A DNA stretch of 64,000 nucleotides from Ophiura sarsii (lineage: Eukaryota > Echinodermata > Ophiuroidea > Amphilepidida > Ophiuridae): NCBI GenBank assembly GCA_035610835.1, contig CM069454.1, positions 55,294,031-55,358,030 on the forward strand. Reading direction: 5' to 3'. Of this stretch, positions 1-11,842 are shown in pieces. The position numbers and the translations under genes are program-made. The notes under the pieces are model-generated. The model saw nothing but the letters and a program-made list of their open reading frames with translations, was not told where the DNA came from and made no database searches. Positions within the stretch are counted from its first letter, which is position 1. Every line of letters begins with the position of its first letter.

Positions 1-283
1 ATTTCTGATCATAGATCGTACAAACATCCCAAAATACAGAGCGATACGATTCCTAATTACCTCAAAATTACGGTGTTAGAGTGAATTTAGAGTTTAAAAA
101 AAGTTGTCGGCGCAGACTCCGACAGTTTATTTTCACTCTAAAACCATGATTTTGAAGTAATTAAGAATCACATCGTCCTGTAACTTGGAATGTATGTACG
201 ATTTATGATCAGAAATGTAAATCTGCTTTCAATTTTTTTGAGGATTGAGGGCGTTCCCTTGAAAAGATCACATAATATTCCAT
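1..283. mobile_element. Non-autonomous TTAA-type DNA transposon, left end cut by window
   Basis: The two halves are imperfect inverted repeats of each other (arms around 1-90 and 130-225). The right end reads toward CACATAATATTCCA followed by TTAA at 284-287. The same family is complete at 46113-46485 and 51800-52172, flanked there by TTAA on both sides. No coding capacity. It lies in an intron of the ATP11-like gene. Confidence 0.7.
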
Positions 284-287
284 TTAA

Positions 288-1712
288 AAAGAAAAAGAAA
301 ATCAAGATTCACAATAGGACTTCATTGTATTTAAAAAGAAAAAGAAAATTAGATTTTAGCAGCACATAAATTTGCATAGATTTTTCAAGAGCAAAATATA
401 GAGACAGTTACACAACTGGCGACAACACCCCCACCCCTCCTCCCCATGTTTTTACTGGTAAAAGGACATCTCTGGTTGGGTTGATGACACAAAAATTACA
501 AAAACTAAAATTAATGATTGGTTGGTTATTTATAATCGTCTCAGGGTTGGTTGGTATTCATTTTCATGTGAACATTTTTTTCTACATTAATATCTATAAA
601 AAAAGGGTTCTGTCGGGGCCCCTTGAATATGTTTTGTGTCACCTAGCACACCTTTTTTGTTGTTGCCTCATCTGTCTTCTTCAAAAGTGTAGTCCCTCCA
701 ATAAAATTGATATTTTTCACTTTGCATGTATTGTTTGGGCACAAGTTGGCTTTTATGTTTTATTGATAACAAAAAACATACGGTCCACATACGACGCCAT
801 CAATACAACCATATGTATGTATCCTATTCTAACAATGAATGCCCAGAAAACTAGGTCACATTTTAACTCTATCGTTTCCCAAGTATTATATATATATATA
901 TAGTAATAAATCCTTGTTACAGGGGTGTCTATTTTTTCCGTTGTTCTTTCGAGAGGCGGTGATATAATTTCACCCCTTTGGGGAACATTTTGGGCAACAT
1001 TTTGGGCTTAGGGAGAAAAAAAGCGGGAAAGGAGCAAAAAAAGGGGCAAATAATAAAATATAAAAGAATAATGTTAAAATCAGAGACTAGTATCAGGACA
1101 ACATGTTACTAGATAGAGAATACACTAACTTAAAACAGGTCTTCAACACCCATGTTTTTATCTGCAAACCAGCTTCCACCCACTGTAGATGGACTAAGGA
1201 TAGTAACTATAGACGGGCAGGGCTGTCAACTCTCCCCATTTGGCGGGAGGCTCCCACCTAGACAATCTTTCTCCCACTCTCTCCCGCAAAGCCTATAAAA
1301 TGCCTGCATCATAAATTTATACAGTGGTGAGGGCACCAATTTGAGTCTAGTGGGATTTGATAGCACTGTTTAGCGTGTTCAGACAGTCGGAGGGAGAGGT
1401 CGGAGGAAGCCCAGAGTAGGCCCTAGTCGGAGGAGTGTCGGATTACAGGTCGGAGTAGTGCCTGTCTGAACGCTATCCGGAGGAAGCTTCTCCAACCTCC
1501 TGAAAAAGGCAGGAGTAACGCACTGCAGGGGTCCGAGGATCTCTGAACAGTCGGAGTAGCGTGCCCGTGTGTAACGGTTCCCACAAATAAGTCGGAGGAG
1601 CGATGACCTTTGACATTATTGTGCCATGTTTCCACACACACTGGTCGTTCGAGACCAAACCTTTTGCTATGCTACTCGACACTCGCCAGTAATATTATTA
1701 ACCCTAACCCCT
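288..1712. other. ATP11 intron, no gene recognised
   Basis: AT-rich intronic sequence. A 140-codon open frame at 481-903 is hydrophobic and cysteine-rich but resembles nothing I know and has no splice or context support. At 1380-1610 there are scattered repeats of GTCGGAG(K)AG and a hairpin GTTCAGACAG/CTGTCTGAAC (about 1377-1471), probably a decayed repeat. Confidence 0.5.
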
Positions 1713-2187
1713 CTTAACGCCAAAACTATAGATCCTACGTAAAAATATTAAATCATAAAGTTGTAAGGAAATCTCTTCAATTTGAGACATTTATTGTCCA
1801 TGAAGATCGGTTAATAATTGAGAACAATGCATTGAAAAGGATAGAACAAAGTGCAGTTTACATTGTCACACTTGGGTTTTGAACACGCAGGACCGTGTAT
1901 GCATTGATCAATTGAAGTATCCCCAATCCTCATCTTACAATCAACCCATGAGTTATCGCTACCAGTTAATCAATAATCTGCCTGTGGCTAGTCCAAAGCT
2001 GCGTGTAGACGAATAAAATGATAAAATGAAAAACGGACTTGGTTTTGGTTTTGGGCACATAGCTGAGTTAATATTCATTCAATCATCATGTGTAATATCT
2101 CAATTGAAATTGAAGAAAAGAGATTTCCTTACAACTTTATAATTTATATTTTTACATACATGTAAGAGCTATAGTTTTGGAGTTGAG
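1713..2187. mobile_element. Inverted-repeat element in ATP11 intron
   Basis: The sequence around 1713-1795 (CCAAAACTATAG...GGAAATCTCTT) returns as the reverse complement at about 2115-2187 (AAGAGATTTCC...CTATAGTTTTGG), giving imperfect arms of about 75 bp. Structure fits a MITE; superfamily not determined. Confidence 0.6.
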
Positions 2188-2248
2188 AGCATAGTCAGTT
2201 ACTTATTTTGAGGACTGTAATGTCATATTATTTCCCCTTTGTTTTCAG

Positions 2249-2377
2249 GTCGGTGATATTGTTAAGATTGTAATAGAACAAGAGCTTCCTTGTGACATGG
2301 TCCTGTTATCCTCGGCCAATGAAGAGGGCGAATGCTATGTCACTACAGCAAACTTAGATGGCGAAACAAATTTAAAG
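2249..2377 (+). CDS. ATP11: ATP11-type phospholipid flippase, exon encoding DGET motif
   Basis: This 43-codon exon starts after a TTTTCAG acceptor and ends at a GTAAGA donor, both in phase 0. It encodes [17 protein letters not shown] and [15 protein letters not shown] is the actuator-domain dephosphorylation motif of P4-ATPases, the membrane pumps that move aminophospholipids to the cytosolic leaflet with a CDC50-family partner. The following exons (QPQADLYKFVGRM, GVAVYTGKQTKMALN) match the ATP11A/B/C group better than ATP8. Upstream exons lie outside the window. The phosphorylation site (DKTGT) is not present here, since it would be encoded further 3'. Confidence 0.93.
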
Positions 2378-2828
2378 GTAAGAATGCTATGCAGGGGTCG
2401 CATTCTGACGCATCTGCGCGTCCTAGACCTCTCACTTTCTTGTAGTGACGCGTCAGGTTTCAAATTGGAAAGACTTGCGGGTCCCGATCAAAATTGAAGG
2501 GACCCCTTAAATTTGACGATGTATGGAAATGGGAACCTTAAGAAATTCTGTAAATTACATATCCATCCTTTGCTCACAATATAAATTCATTAAAACTGTC
2601 CGTTAAAAAGTAAAATGTTCAAATACCCAAACTTCAGGATCGACCCCTCAATTTCTTGGGGGACCCCTTAAATTTGTTTTTTTGAAGTCCTGCGGGGTCC
2701 TGAAAAATTTCATGGGACCTCTCACATTTTTGATCCAGTGCTATCCCTGGTGCTATGTCACTACAGCCAATCTAGGAAGGATATATATTTTAAAGGTAAG
2801 CATTTCCATGACATCACAGCCCACTTAA

Positions 2829-3223
2829 AGGGCACAAAGTGGTGTTGACACTTTGTTTTTAAAAATTAATTTACTTCAGAATTCAAGATGAACTTTAAAA
2901 TCTACCATTATTGTGGTTTCTACTCACAAAAAACACAGTAAAACTTGATTAAAACAATACCATCGCTATTTATTGAAACTTTTCTTAAAACACCCTCTAT
3001 GTAAATATGGTTCGCGTTATGTATCCTGCAACTGTAGGGGGACACTGTCTGACGTAAAATGCTGATCTGATCAGATCAGCAATTTTTTGAATCGACATTT
3101 TGTTGTACAAAGAGGGCTGATATTTCTTAATCCTTATACATGTAATATAATTGTAAAAATATACCAATCCCAGTTTTTATCCTAATTGAGGGTGTAGCCT
3201 CCAACACATCTCTTAGTGCCCCT
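2829..3223. mobile_element. Non-autonomous TTAA-flanked transposon
   Basis: TTAA at 2825-2828 and 3224-3227 flank an element beginning AGGGCACAAAG and ending CTTAGTGCCCCT, inverted copies of each other with a few changes. The end motif AGGGGYACTAAGAGAT is shared with the element at 9437-9764, so they are one family. No coding capacity. Confidence 0.7.
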
Positions 3224-3384
3224 TTAAGGTGAGGGAGCAAATTTAAAAGCAAGAAATACATTGTACCATGTGTCTAAGGGCTTCAATATGAAAATCACTC
3301 TAACCCAAACTCTCTGGGCATGTTTTTGTGAATTAAACTATCAGGGGGAGAAAAAAAACAGTTCAAATTTGAGGGGAAAAATTA

Positions 3385-3465
3385 GTCTCCATATGAGCCA
3401 GGGATTGAACCCGGGCTGCGCGTGCAAGTCATGACACTCGACCGACTGAGCTCCCGGAGGGGGCA
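3385..3465 (-). repeat. tRNA-derived SINE-like piece
   Basis: On the minus strand the order is GAGCTCAGTCGG (A-box like, about 3452-3441), then GGTTCAATCCCTGGC (B-box like, about 3413-3399). The flanking bases do not form a 7-bp acceptor stem, so this is a SINE head or tRNA relic and not a tRNA gene. Confidence 0.5.
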
Positions 3466-3825
3466 CTCAACTTTTTTTTGGGTAGGGGTGTGCCGCCCAG
3501 GGTCTTAAAAAGAGGGGGGGGGGGGGCTACAGAACTGAACTGAATGGATTTTATGACAAAAAGTAGGGTCTTAGGAACTGATTTTTCAAAAAAAAGTAGG
3601 TCTTGAGAACTGGCCTATAGTTAGCGCGGCACATACCTATACCCTTTTCCAATGTCAGTGCCCCCCCCCCCAGGACTGAGCTATGCGGGTCAGCTTCAAA
3701 AACCCTTTTTTTGCAAGTTGACTAACCAATCGAGTATGGCACGAGACTTACCGGCTAATCGCGCGGTACCAGATTGTAGCAGGTATGAGTTTCATAGTGT
3801 GTATGATGGTTAGGGTTATGCAGGG

Positions 3826-4132
3826 ATCAATGTGCAGCTTGAACCTACCCTCCTCAAGCATTCACCTGTATTCACCTTTCTTCAGGATAAATTAGGTCAA
3901 GATTAGGTCTATCCTGCAATTTGTAGGGTGAAGATTCACCTTAGTGCACCATGTTCGTTCAATAGTAATATGTGGGAGAAGTTGAAATATAGGTGAAGAT
4001 TCACCATAGATTCACCTGTCCAATGTATAAATTAGTTCAAGATTCACCTCTCCAAAAATATTACTAGGCAAAGATTAGGCGTCTAATCTTTGCCTAACCT
4101 TGAGGAGGTAGGTTCAAGATGCACATTGATGC
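3826..4132. mobile_element. MITE-like element with ~33-bp inverted ends
   Basis: ATCAATGTGCAGCTTGAACC at the left returns as GGTTCAAGATGCACATTGAT at the right. CCTCCTCAAG/CTTGAGGAGG extends the pairing. The interior holds several short ATTCACCT-type repeats and an AGATTAGGCGTCTAATCT palindrome near 4073. No coding capacity. Confidence 0.65.
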
Positions 4133-4899
4133 CTTTTTTGAAGTACCATGCTTAAAACAATCCATCGGAGCGGCACATAGCGGTACGTGGTCGGTCAGCG
4201 AACTTTTGAGGTTTTCATAAATGCTAGTCCTGATCGATCAAGTCCATATAAACAACAATGGGGTTGCCCGGTTGACATGTCACTATGCACTATGCACTAT
4301 ATTTTTAATTGTTGTTTGTTTTATTCATAAGACAATGGCTATTCCCGAGTAGATTATATATTTATATAGTTTAATCAGTTCCAAATTGGCGAGAAATATT
4401 AACTCTATATATATTAACTCTATATCTCTCTGCGCTCAAAATCAAATCCCAGTGCACTGATGTGATTTAGGCATATAAATGCACCCTTCATGTGTATGAT
4501 TCGTAGTGCTTTAGTGAGCCTTGTGTGCGCCTATACACGCACACATACATACATGAAAGCATTTATATATAGTGCTGCTACATTGAGATCGTAGCGCTGT
4601 CCGAAAGATGTTTGAACAGATACAGACCGGGATGATCCGCTACTCTTTACGAAAGAGTCTGTAACTTTTTTAACGTGCTCGGGTATTGCTCTGCCGATGC
4701 ACGGGACCATCATTTCTGTGACTTCCAAACCACAGTATTTTTTGCTGCCATTAGGAAATCGTCACAATCACTTCGCTTCATTTACCAGGCTGCCGACGGC
4801 ATGCACAATGTATCAGCACTTAGATTGTATTATCCCCTTAACAGCTTCCCGATCTCGCTTGCGTCGACGAGGCAATTGCGACTAAGTACCTTGCCCAGG

Positions 4900-5000
4900 G
4901 ATACAAACATGTTGGCCGTAGCTGGGCAAGAACTCACAACCTTTGTATCATGAATCCTGCGTGCTATCCAGTCGACCACCAAATGACCACACATGCTCTT
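4900..5000 (-). repeat. tRNA-derived SINE-like piece
   Basis: Minus strand carries TGGTCGACTGGATAGCACGC followed by GGTTGTGAGTTCTTGCCC, resembling Pol III A and B boxes in tRNA-derived SINEs. No acceptor stem is formed. An open frame on this stretch (4675-4953) is not recognisable as a protein. Confidence 0.45.
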
Positions 5001-5194
5001 TTGTAATATTTCGCTGCTATAAGAAGGCTTGCTATAATTTGGAGCAAAGTCGACCATAGCAAATACCTACAGCAATGGAAATACCCACAAGACTTGTCTA
5101 CCCAGGGTTGTCTAGGTAGGAACTACACACTTTGTAGACTTACAATATATTTCTAACCCTAACTTTTACAAAAGGAAATTAATCATTTCAAAAA

Positions 5195-5275
5195 GTGGAC
5201 CTAGTAGTGGGAATCGAACCATATGTACCTCTGCATCGCAAAGCATGTCTCTCAACCACTAGACAAGTGAGGGTG
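5195..5275 (-). repeat. tRNA-like SINE head
   Basis: Minus strand reads TCTAGTGGTTGAGAGACATG, then GGTTCGATTCCCACTACTAG. The A and B boxes are good, and the middle resembles a tRNA-Ala anticodon region (loop TTTGCGA). The anticodon and acceptor stems pair poorly, so I call it a SINE or tRNA pseudogene. Confidence 0.5.
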
Positions 5276-5476
5276 TACTGGCCAGGACATGATTTTAATC
5301 CCTCTTTAAACATGACAGAATAAAGCAATACACAATATTATGAATATAGCTGCGTTACACATGATCGTCTACCCCGAGTAGTCGGTCATGTGAGTATTTC
5401 CATTACTGCGCAAATACCTAATGCAAAATCAAGCGACACCTAATGCCATTGTATAATTTTTATTTTTCCATCATAG

Positions 5477-5634
5477 ATCTTCCATTCCTTACCAGAAACT
5501 AGCATTTTACAAGATGAAGAAAGTTTGGAATCGTTACAAGCAATCGTAGAGTGTGAGCAGCCTCAAGCTGACCTCTACAAATTTGTTGGAAGAATGCTGC
5601 TGTATAAAGACTCAAAGCAGGAACCTCAAGTCAA
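5477..5634 (+). CDS. ATP11: ATP11-type phospholipid flippase, next exon
   Basis: Acceptor CATCATAG precedes it, and donor GTAAGT follows at 5635. The 158-bp exon continues in phase 0 and ends with two bases of a codon (AA) that the first base of the 13123 exon completes as lysine. It encodes LPETSILQDEESLESLQ, then VECEQPQADLYKFVGRM, the stretch in ATP11 proteins that follows the DGETNLK segment. This is still the actuator-domain side of the cytosolic loop between the second and third membrane helices. Confidence 0.93.
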
Positions 5635-5815
5635 GTAAGTATTTCCCAACTCAAATTTCTCCAAAACTGCAGCTCAAGTGCCATTAAGGCTGTGCCCAAG
5701 AACAAAAATAGCCCAATTTTTGTTCAGCCCATTAAATATGTATTTTTTGCGCATTAAAAATCAGCCACAGGATTAGCAAACTGAGTATCACACTGCACTT
5801 TTTATGGACACACCA

Positions 5816-6346
5816 CAGTAGCGTAGCCAGGGGGCAAGGGGGGGGCAGAGTGCCCCCCCTCCCTGAAAAATAATTTGACCGGGAAATCGGGAAGGCAGTG
5901 GAAAATCGGGAAGGGAAAGAAAGGGAGAAAAGGAAGGGAAAAAAGGGAAGGAAAGGGAAAAGGAAAAGGCAGTAGCGTGCGCAAAAGGGGAAATTTTGCG
6001 GGTCGATTTTTTGTTGTTGCAGCAGTCGGCTAAATAAAGAAAAATGTTATAGAGAAAACTGATGAAAACCCGGAGGATTGGCCAAAAAAACTGTGCTGTT
6101 TTTTGTACTGCGCGACTTTTTGACTGTGCAATTTTTACCTCAACCCCTCCCCCCACCCCACTAACGTGAAATTCATGAGGTGACTGCCCAAAAAAAATTG
6201 GTGCTACCTTTTTCGACGGCAAATAAAAAGTTACATGAAAAAACATGGCTACGCCACCGGGTCGAACTGGTGCTCACCGGGAAAAATACCTTTGCCCCCC
6301 CCCCCCCCCCCCCCCCCCCCGACAAGTGACCCTGGCTACGCTACTG
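5816..6346. mobile_element. hAT-like non-autonomous transposon
   Basis: Ends are CAGTAGCGTAGCCAGGG (5816) and its inverted partner CCCTGGCTACGCTACTG (ending 6346). Flanks ACACACCA and ACACATTA share 6 of 8 bases, fitting a worn 8-bp hAT target duplication. Further copies of the end motif sit inside (CAGTAGCGTGCG near 5970, GGCTACGCCAC near 6247), suggesting nested insertion. A run of about 25 C ends near 6320. Confidence 0.7.
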
Positions 6347-7271
6347 ACACATTATAAGACATCTGCAGGGATGAGGCAGTAGGAATTTCGTTGAAAAAAT
6401 AAAAAATGAACCACAAAAATGGAAGAAAAAATAATACTTGAAGTATGCTGTTACTGGGCTATTTGTAAAAATGAAAACATTAAAAAAACCCACCAAAAAA
6501 CATAAAATTGAGAACCCCTTCCCTATCACTACTACTACTATTAGCCAAATGCAAAAAGCTATGATACAGTTTGTCTTTCTCATATTATTAGATTGATCAG
6601 ACAATTGAAACAAATATAGGTATCTTTTTGCTCACCCTGTATGTATCTGTGTTTGATTATGAGGCAGGTACGTCCGTTATGACTGCATTATCACCTGCGA
6701 GACATTTGTTCACAATTGTACAGCAAACACATTATAATGGATGAACATATAAAACAGAAGGTCAGGGGTTCAATAATGCCTACATGTCAAGTCAAGTATA
6801 AGATTGCAATAATAAAAGATGTGCTTTTAGGGGTCCATATTTGCACTTGACACAGTGTTGCCAATTTTGTCACCGGATTGACCAACCTGTTGGGCTCATG
6901 AATAGGTAAATGGCCTAAAGTGAGATAGGAAGGAGCCCAATTGGTGGTGGGGGTAACGGATGTGTTGAAGGGTATGTTTAGGTGTTTGGGGGGGGGGGGG
7001 GGGCAGTGGGTAAGAGGAGGACAGGCAATGATCAGGGGGAGGGTATATAATCCGGGATATCATCTATTCATTTTGGTTGTTACTCATGGGTTTGTTGTTT
7101 GATTTTTTTTAGGGGGTGGGGGTGGGGGCATGGAGGTGAATCACTTACAGGAGAATGTTCCCCCAACATATACATACAATAATAATGACCCTCTCCCTCT
7201 CTAGTTTATTACCTAGATTCTCACAGTCAGGCTGACATCACACAAACTCAAAATGGGGAAATTGCACTAGG
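6347..7271. other. ATP11 intron, nothing gene-like
   Basis: AT-rich intron with simple G runs (about 6990-7004) and no coding frame, RNA gene or clear transposon ends that I can see. Confidence 0.5.
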
Positions 7272-7518
7272 AGCACATCAAAAGGGGGGACTTTGCGGTG
7301 GTGTTTTTTTTCTCAAGATATACAAGTATATGAAAACGGACGGAAAAAAATAGAGAAAAAAAAAGAATTTAGGAGTCATTTTCACTAGTAAAATCTAAAT
7401 GCCCTGGATCAATTTTGATAAATTTGGTGTCATATTAAAGCTTAGAAAATGCTCTTAGAGCACATATATAATAAACTTGACTTCGCCTGCAAAGTCCCCT
7501 CCAATGCTTTGATGTGCT
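7272..7518. mobile_element. Short inverted-repeat element
   Basis: AGCACATCAAAAGGGGGGAC at the left and GTCCCCTCCAATGCTTTGAT then GTGCT at the right are imperfect inverted repeats with a gap. About 247 bp, no coding capacity. No target duplication is clear. Confidence 0.5.
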
Positions 7519-8565
7519 GCATCACATTTATGCATGTTCAGAACGTGTCACACACGGGTAGTGAATCAGAGTGAATGCTGGGTAAATTGATAGAAAAGGG
7601 AACAAAAACCCACCGGATACCAGACCAAGACGATTGATGAAGGAATTTATTAGACAATTATTAACTCAAGTACAATCCACATCAATGCGCATGTGACAAG
7701 TGTAATGGATAAATCAGTTCAGCTCAATGTCCTGGGGAGGGGGGTACTTAGTGGATATGAGGTTACGGGGGTGTGCCACAAAATAGGGTCCTATTTTTCA
7801 CCTTCGGGTAAATGGATGACCCCTTTTTAATTTCAAAGCCATTTTTGGTAAACATATTATGGGTCCATTTTCTCCCGAAAATTGGTAGATGGTTGGGTCA
7901 ATTTTCATTTTGCTGGCAGCACATCCCTACCCAAAAAAATCTGAGTACCCCCCCCCCCTCGATGTTTTAGTTATTTTCATTGATTGGCTTTGTAGTCTGA
8001 TGCAGCCCAATTGTATGTATAACACTGGCTAATATGAAAACCTTTGTATGGATCTACATTGATGGATATGTGTTAGGCTAGGTTACTTGTGTCAATACAC
8101 ATTGTGTCGCATATGTGTTGACATAGTGACAGGCTAGCCAGGTAATAGTGGAGTATTAACTACATAGAGATGGGGGCGGACTCAAATAAATACAACGATA
8201 AGCAAATAGGGTAAATGAAGGACTCTGTTTTGGTCTATAATTATTCAAAAAGGCCAATAATTTTGATTCACCGAGTGTGTATACAATACATAACGCCCTG
8301 TCTGTGTCGACAATGCTAGTTTCTTGTCGCCCACTTGTACTTGAATTCATTTTGTAATTTTTCAGATAAAAAGCAATAAATTCTGTTTCTACTGTCAAAG
8401 AAATGTCCTAGTTTGTGCTTTTCGACCAAAATTGTATTAATCTAATTGTATTGATATTAAATGCAAGTTGCTTGTTTCGTATTGCAATTTTTTATTCTTT
8501 AAAATTCATTACAAATTGGTTAAAATGTAGGATTTTTGAATTTAATACAAAAAGTTTTTTCAAAA
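7519..8565. other. ATP11 intron, nothing gene-like
   Basis: AT-rich intron. One unrecognised minus-strand frame of 80 codons at 8156-8398 has no supporting context. Confidence 0.5.
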
Positions 8566-8573
8566 CCCAATAT

Positions 8574-8882
8574 CAGTGTTGTCACTAACCAAAATGTAGG
8601 GCCGGTTAATTTTACTGACGGCGAACGAAGTGCAGTGGATCATGGCATTGGGTTTAGAGGCCTTCTTGATGTTTTTTTTAGGGGTTATTAATGCACTTTG
8701 AGGGTTCCTGCCACATATTTCTTGTTTTATGAGGCAGTTTAATGATTTTATCCACAAATTGTAAAAAAAAGAAAAAATTAAGAGTGCCGTTTTTTTTACC
8801 TCGTTACTTTTAAGAGTGCCGGTCGGCAATCGTGAGTGACGGCTTCGCCCGACTGGCACTGTCCGCCTTAGTGACAACCCTG
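8574..8882. mobile_element. hAT-like MITE with 8-bp target duplication
   Basis: Ends CAGTGTTGTCACTAA and TTAGTGACAACCCTG are inverted repeats. Flanks CCCAATAT (8566-8573) and CCCAGTAT (8883-8890) match at 7 of 8 bases. CAG...CTG ends with an 8-bp duplication identify the hAT superfamily. 309 bp, no transposase. Confidence 0.8.
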
Positions 8883-8962
8883 CCCAGTATATTTGGCCAC
8901 AAAGAATCATCAATTCATGTCTTATGGTGTGGGGGCCAATCAAATAGTATTTAACAGTCTTA

Positions 8963-9264
8963 GGCCAAATTAAATTAATTGTTTGTCTCAAAGCTCCCGC
9001 GCACGTTAGTTTATTGATGCGCATTAGAAAACAAAAATCTGAAAAAAAACTTCTTCTTTTTTTTCCAAAAATTTCACCGATTTTTCAGATTGTTCAGATT
9101 TTTATTGATCACATCATCTTAAATACAAAAGTTCACTTTTACAAGGATTTCAATATTTTATATTTAAAAAAAATAAAAAAATAAAAAATAGAAAAAAACC
9201 GCATTCCGCATTAGTTTTACAACAGGAGAGGAGCTTTGAGACAAACAATTAATTTAATTTGGCC
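8963..9264. mobile_element. PIF/Harbinger-like MITE
   Basis: Perfect inverted ends of about 34 bp, from GGCCAAATTAAATTAATTG to CAATTAATTTAATTTGGCC, flanked by TTA on both sides (8960-8962, 9265-9267). A 3-bp TTA duplication with GGCC ends fits PIF/Harbinger. The near-perfect ends suggest a young insertion. Confidence 0.8.
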
Positions 9265-9436
9265 TTAGCAACCAAACTACTAAAGATTCAAAATCACACT
9301 ACATGCTCAACAGGTTGTAATTGCAATTTCTTTTATAATTCCAAGACCGAGATGAATTAAAACCATAATAAAAAATCTTCCAAGTCCAGATTGTACAGCA
9401 TTTATTGAGGTATTCAATCATTTGGTGTCCATTTAA

Positions 9437-9764
9437 AGGGGTACTAAGAGATACGTATGGGAATGTGCCCTCAATTTGTCTGGAAATCAGGTTTTTTGCA
9501 CCTATGTAATACTAGGCATACTAACTACCATGTGAAACCGGTTTAACTTGACTCGGTGTCTATCATGTAAAATTTCACGATTTGGTAATATTATCAGCAT
9601 TTACACTCACCACATAACTTGCTTCAAACCAAATTTCAATCAAGCGCGAGTATTCAACCATTTTCCCATAAATCATTACACTTCAGGGTTCCCACGTACC
9701 ATATCTATTGAAACGATTCCTTTTTTCCAAATATCATTTTTCTTGGCAATCTCTCAATACCCCT
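9437..9764. mobile_element. Non-autonomous TTAA-flanked transposon
   Basis: Begins AGGGGTACTAAGAGAT after TTAA (9433-9436) and ends ATCTCTCAATACCCCT before TTAA (9765-9768). Same family as 2829-3223. Confidence 0.75.
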
Positions 9765-10019
9765 TTAAAATGGCCAAATGTTGTCCTGAAAAAACACCCT
9801 CAAGCGTTCAAATAAATAGACATAAAGGCTGTATTGAAAACGATATACACTCGTTTCATTTACCTAACTACATGGTAACACATGTTCCAATATCTGTGAC
9901 TTAAATAGTGTGTCCTTAGACCACTATTAGTCTTCTTATTGGTTTCAATAATATGAACAGTTTTAATTAGATTAAAAGATCAATATGAACAATAAAAATT
10001 TACATTAGTAACTGTATTA

Positions 10020-10428
10020 GGCCAACAATAAGAAATGTTGTGTTGCCCTCAAGTGCCAAAAATGTAAAATTGAGTCGGTCGGTCGGATTTGTTTTTCCTT
10101 TTTTTTTTTCAAGATTTTTTTCCAATTTTTTTTCTTCAAAATATTGTTTACAATTTTTTTGGCTGAAAAATGTATGGTTTATGTCAAGACAAAATTGGTA
10201 TAGGCCCATATGTCAATATGTCTATGTTTCTATTGTGACAATAGTCTAAAAAACATTTTTTTAGGCTTACTTATTAATTTCAAGCAAGAAATAGTAACAT
10301 TTAGACACTTTTAATCAAATTTAAATCTAAAAAAAAAAAAATTTAAATTTAAAAAAAAAATGCGACCCTAGTTTTTACGATTTTAGGGTCGGTCGCTGAG
10401 GGCAACACAACTTTTTGTTGTTGTTGCC
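10020..10428. mobile_element. PIF/Harbinger-like MITE
   Basis: TTA at 10017-10019 and 10429-10431 flank inverted ends GGCCAACAATAAGAAATGTT and AACTTTTTGTTGTTGTTGCC, with GTTGTGTTGCCCTCA repeated inside both arms. Short open frames here are low-complexity by-products. Confidence 0.75.
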
Positions 10429-10609
10429 TTATAGGTATCAAGGCCCTTTAATGTTGGTAACTAGGAATCAATATCGTGTCGACATTATGAATGGACGTGG
10501 TGCTTTTGTTTACTCTTCGCTCCATCAAACCTTGTGTTGGTCTGTTAACCAGCTAATGTAGCGTAACAACATAACATTCACGCATGGCAACAAACAAAGT
10601 CAATGTGAG

Positions 10610-11042
10610 GTGTCTGTGTTGGTGTGAACACTTAGCCATTGGGGGTTGGATTGGGGTGAACATTGAGCCATGGAGGGATTGGGGTGAACTGAGCCATGGT
10701 GAGGGTGGGACAAACACTGAGCCATGGGGGGGGGGGGGGGGGTTGGATTGGGGTGAACATTGAGCCGAGCCATGGAGGGATTGGGGTGAACTGAGCCATG
10801 CGAGGGTGGGACAAACACTAAGCCATGGGGGGGGGGGGGGGGTTGGATTGGGGTGAACATTGAGCCGAGCCATGGAGGGATTGGGGTGAACTGAGCCATG
10901 CGAGGGTGGGACAAACACTAAGCCATGGGGGGGGGGGTTGGATTGGGGTGAACATTGAGCCGAGCCATGGAGGGATTGGGGTGAACTGAGCCATGGCGAG
11001 GGTGGGACAAACACTGAGCCATGGGGGGGGGGGGGGGGGGGG
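10610..11042. repeat. G-rich minisatellite, about four ~100-bp units
   Basis: Units contain GGATTGGGGTGAACATTGAG, then CCATGGAGGGATTGGGGTGA, then GGGTGGGACAAACACTRAGC, and end in a run of 10 or more G. Units start near 10648, 10742, 10843 and 10937. Proline-rich minus-strand frames over it are artefacts of the repeat. Confidence 0.85.
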
Positions 11043-11404
11043 TTCAAGATTTAAAAGGCACCTTCTGACATTTGGCAAAGACAAGTTCCCTCCTAAAATA
11101 ATGTTTTTCTGTCTCTTTTATAATGCTTTCATCAATCATATCTAGAAGGGAAAGGCTGATCTAGAGGGACTTTTTTAAGGGGAAATACCCACATATTCAA
11201 AAGTTCAAATTCAAATTTGTAAAGCATTTTCAGCAGGTAGGCCATCTGGTATATCAGTGGCAGAGGTTAACCCTAACCTTCCTTAACCTCACGTAATACT
11301 ACGATAAAAAAAATGGCCACGCTCATGCTACAGCATTCGATTGGATGACGTCATCAACCAAAGTGAACCAAAGATGTATACAAAATCGCTGCCTGGACTA
11401 CATG

Positions 11405-11490
11405 TAGCGTTGGCAGGTTGGCCTAGTGTTATGGTGGCGGCGCGGTGATTTGAGGGTCTGGGGATCGACTCCCGGGGGTTTTGCGGCGAT
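11405..11490 (+). repeat. Possible tRNA-derived SINE piece
   Basis: GGTTGGCCTAGTGTTATGG and GGGGATCGACTCCCGGG resemble A and B boxes about 40 bases apart. No tRNA fold is closed. Weak call. Confidence 0.35.
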
Positions 11491-11842
11491 TATTTGGTTT
11501 TAAAAAAATCATATTTTGTCCCCCTCCCCTTGTTTTTAAAAAAAAACATAGTCTGGCTGGTTAGGATCGATTAATCAAATAGGTTCAAATGGTTGATATT
11601 TTTTTTCAGTGGCTTATGTTGACAATGAGTCCCAATTCAAGTTAATTCATTGATTCAAGTCTTCACACGACTGCAGGTTGACCATCCTGTACAGGGTCAG
11701 TAAAAAATCACCTGGTACTTAACTTTGGGATTTTATTTCTAAAAATATGTAACAAATATTTCTCAGATTATTTATTCTAACAGAGAGACTGTCCCATTAG
11801 CTTTCAAAAGAATTTTGGCTGGTAAAATTGGTTGCAGACAAC

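Noticed and set aside
481..903. 140-codon open frame as a membrane protein gene
   Set aside because: Hydrophobic but unlike any family I know, lies inside an intron of the ATP11-like gene, ends in a TA repeat, and shows no start or splice context.
5195..5275. Functional tRNA gene
   Set aside because: A and B boxes are present, but the acceptor and anticodon stems do not close and no clean 3' end is seen.
10553..11084. Proline-rich open frames on the minus strand
   Set aside because: They are the translation of the G-rich minisatellite; several frames stay open only because of the repeat.
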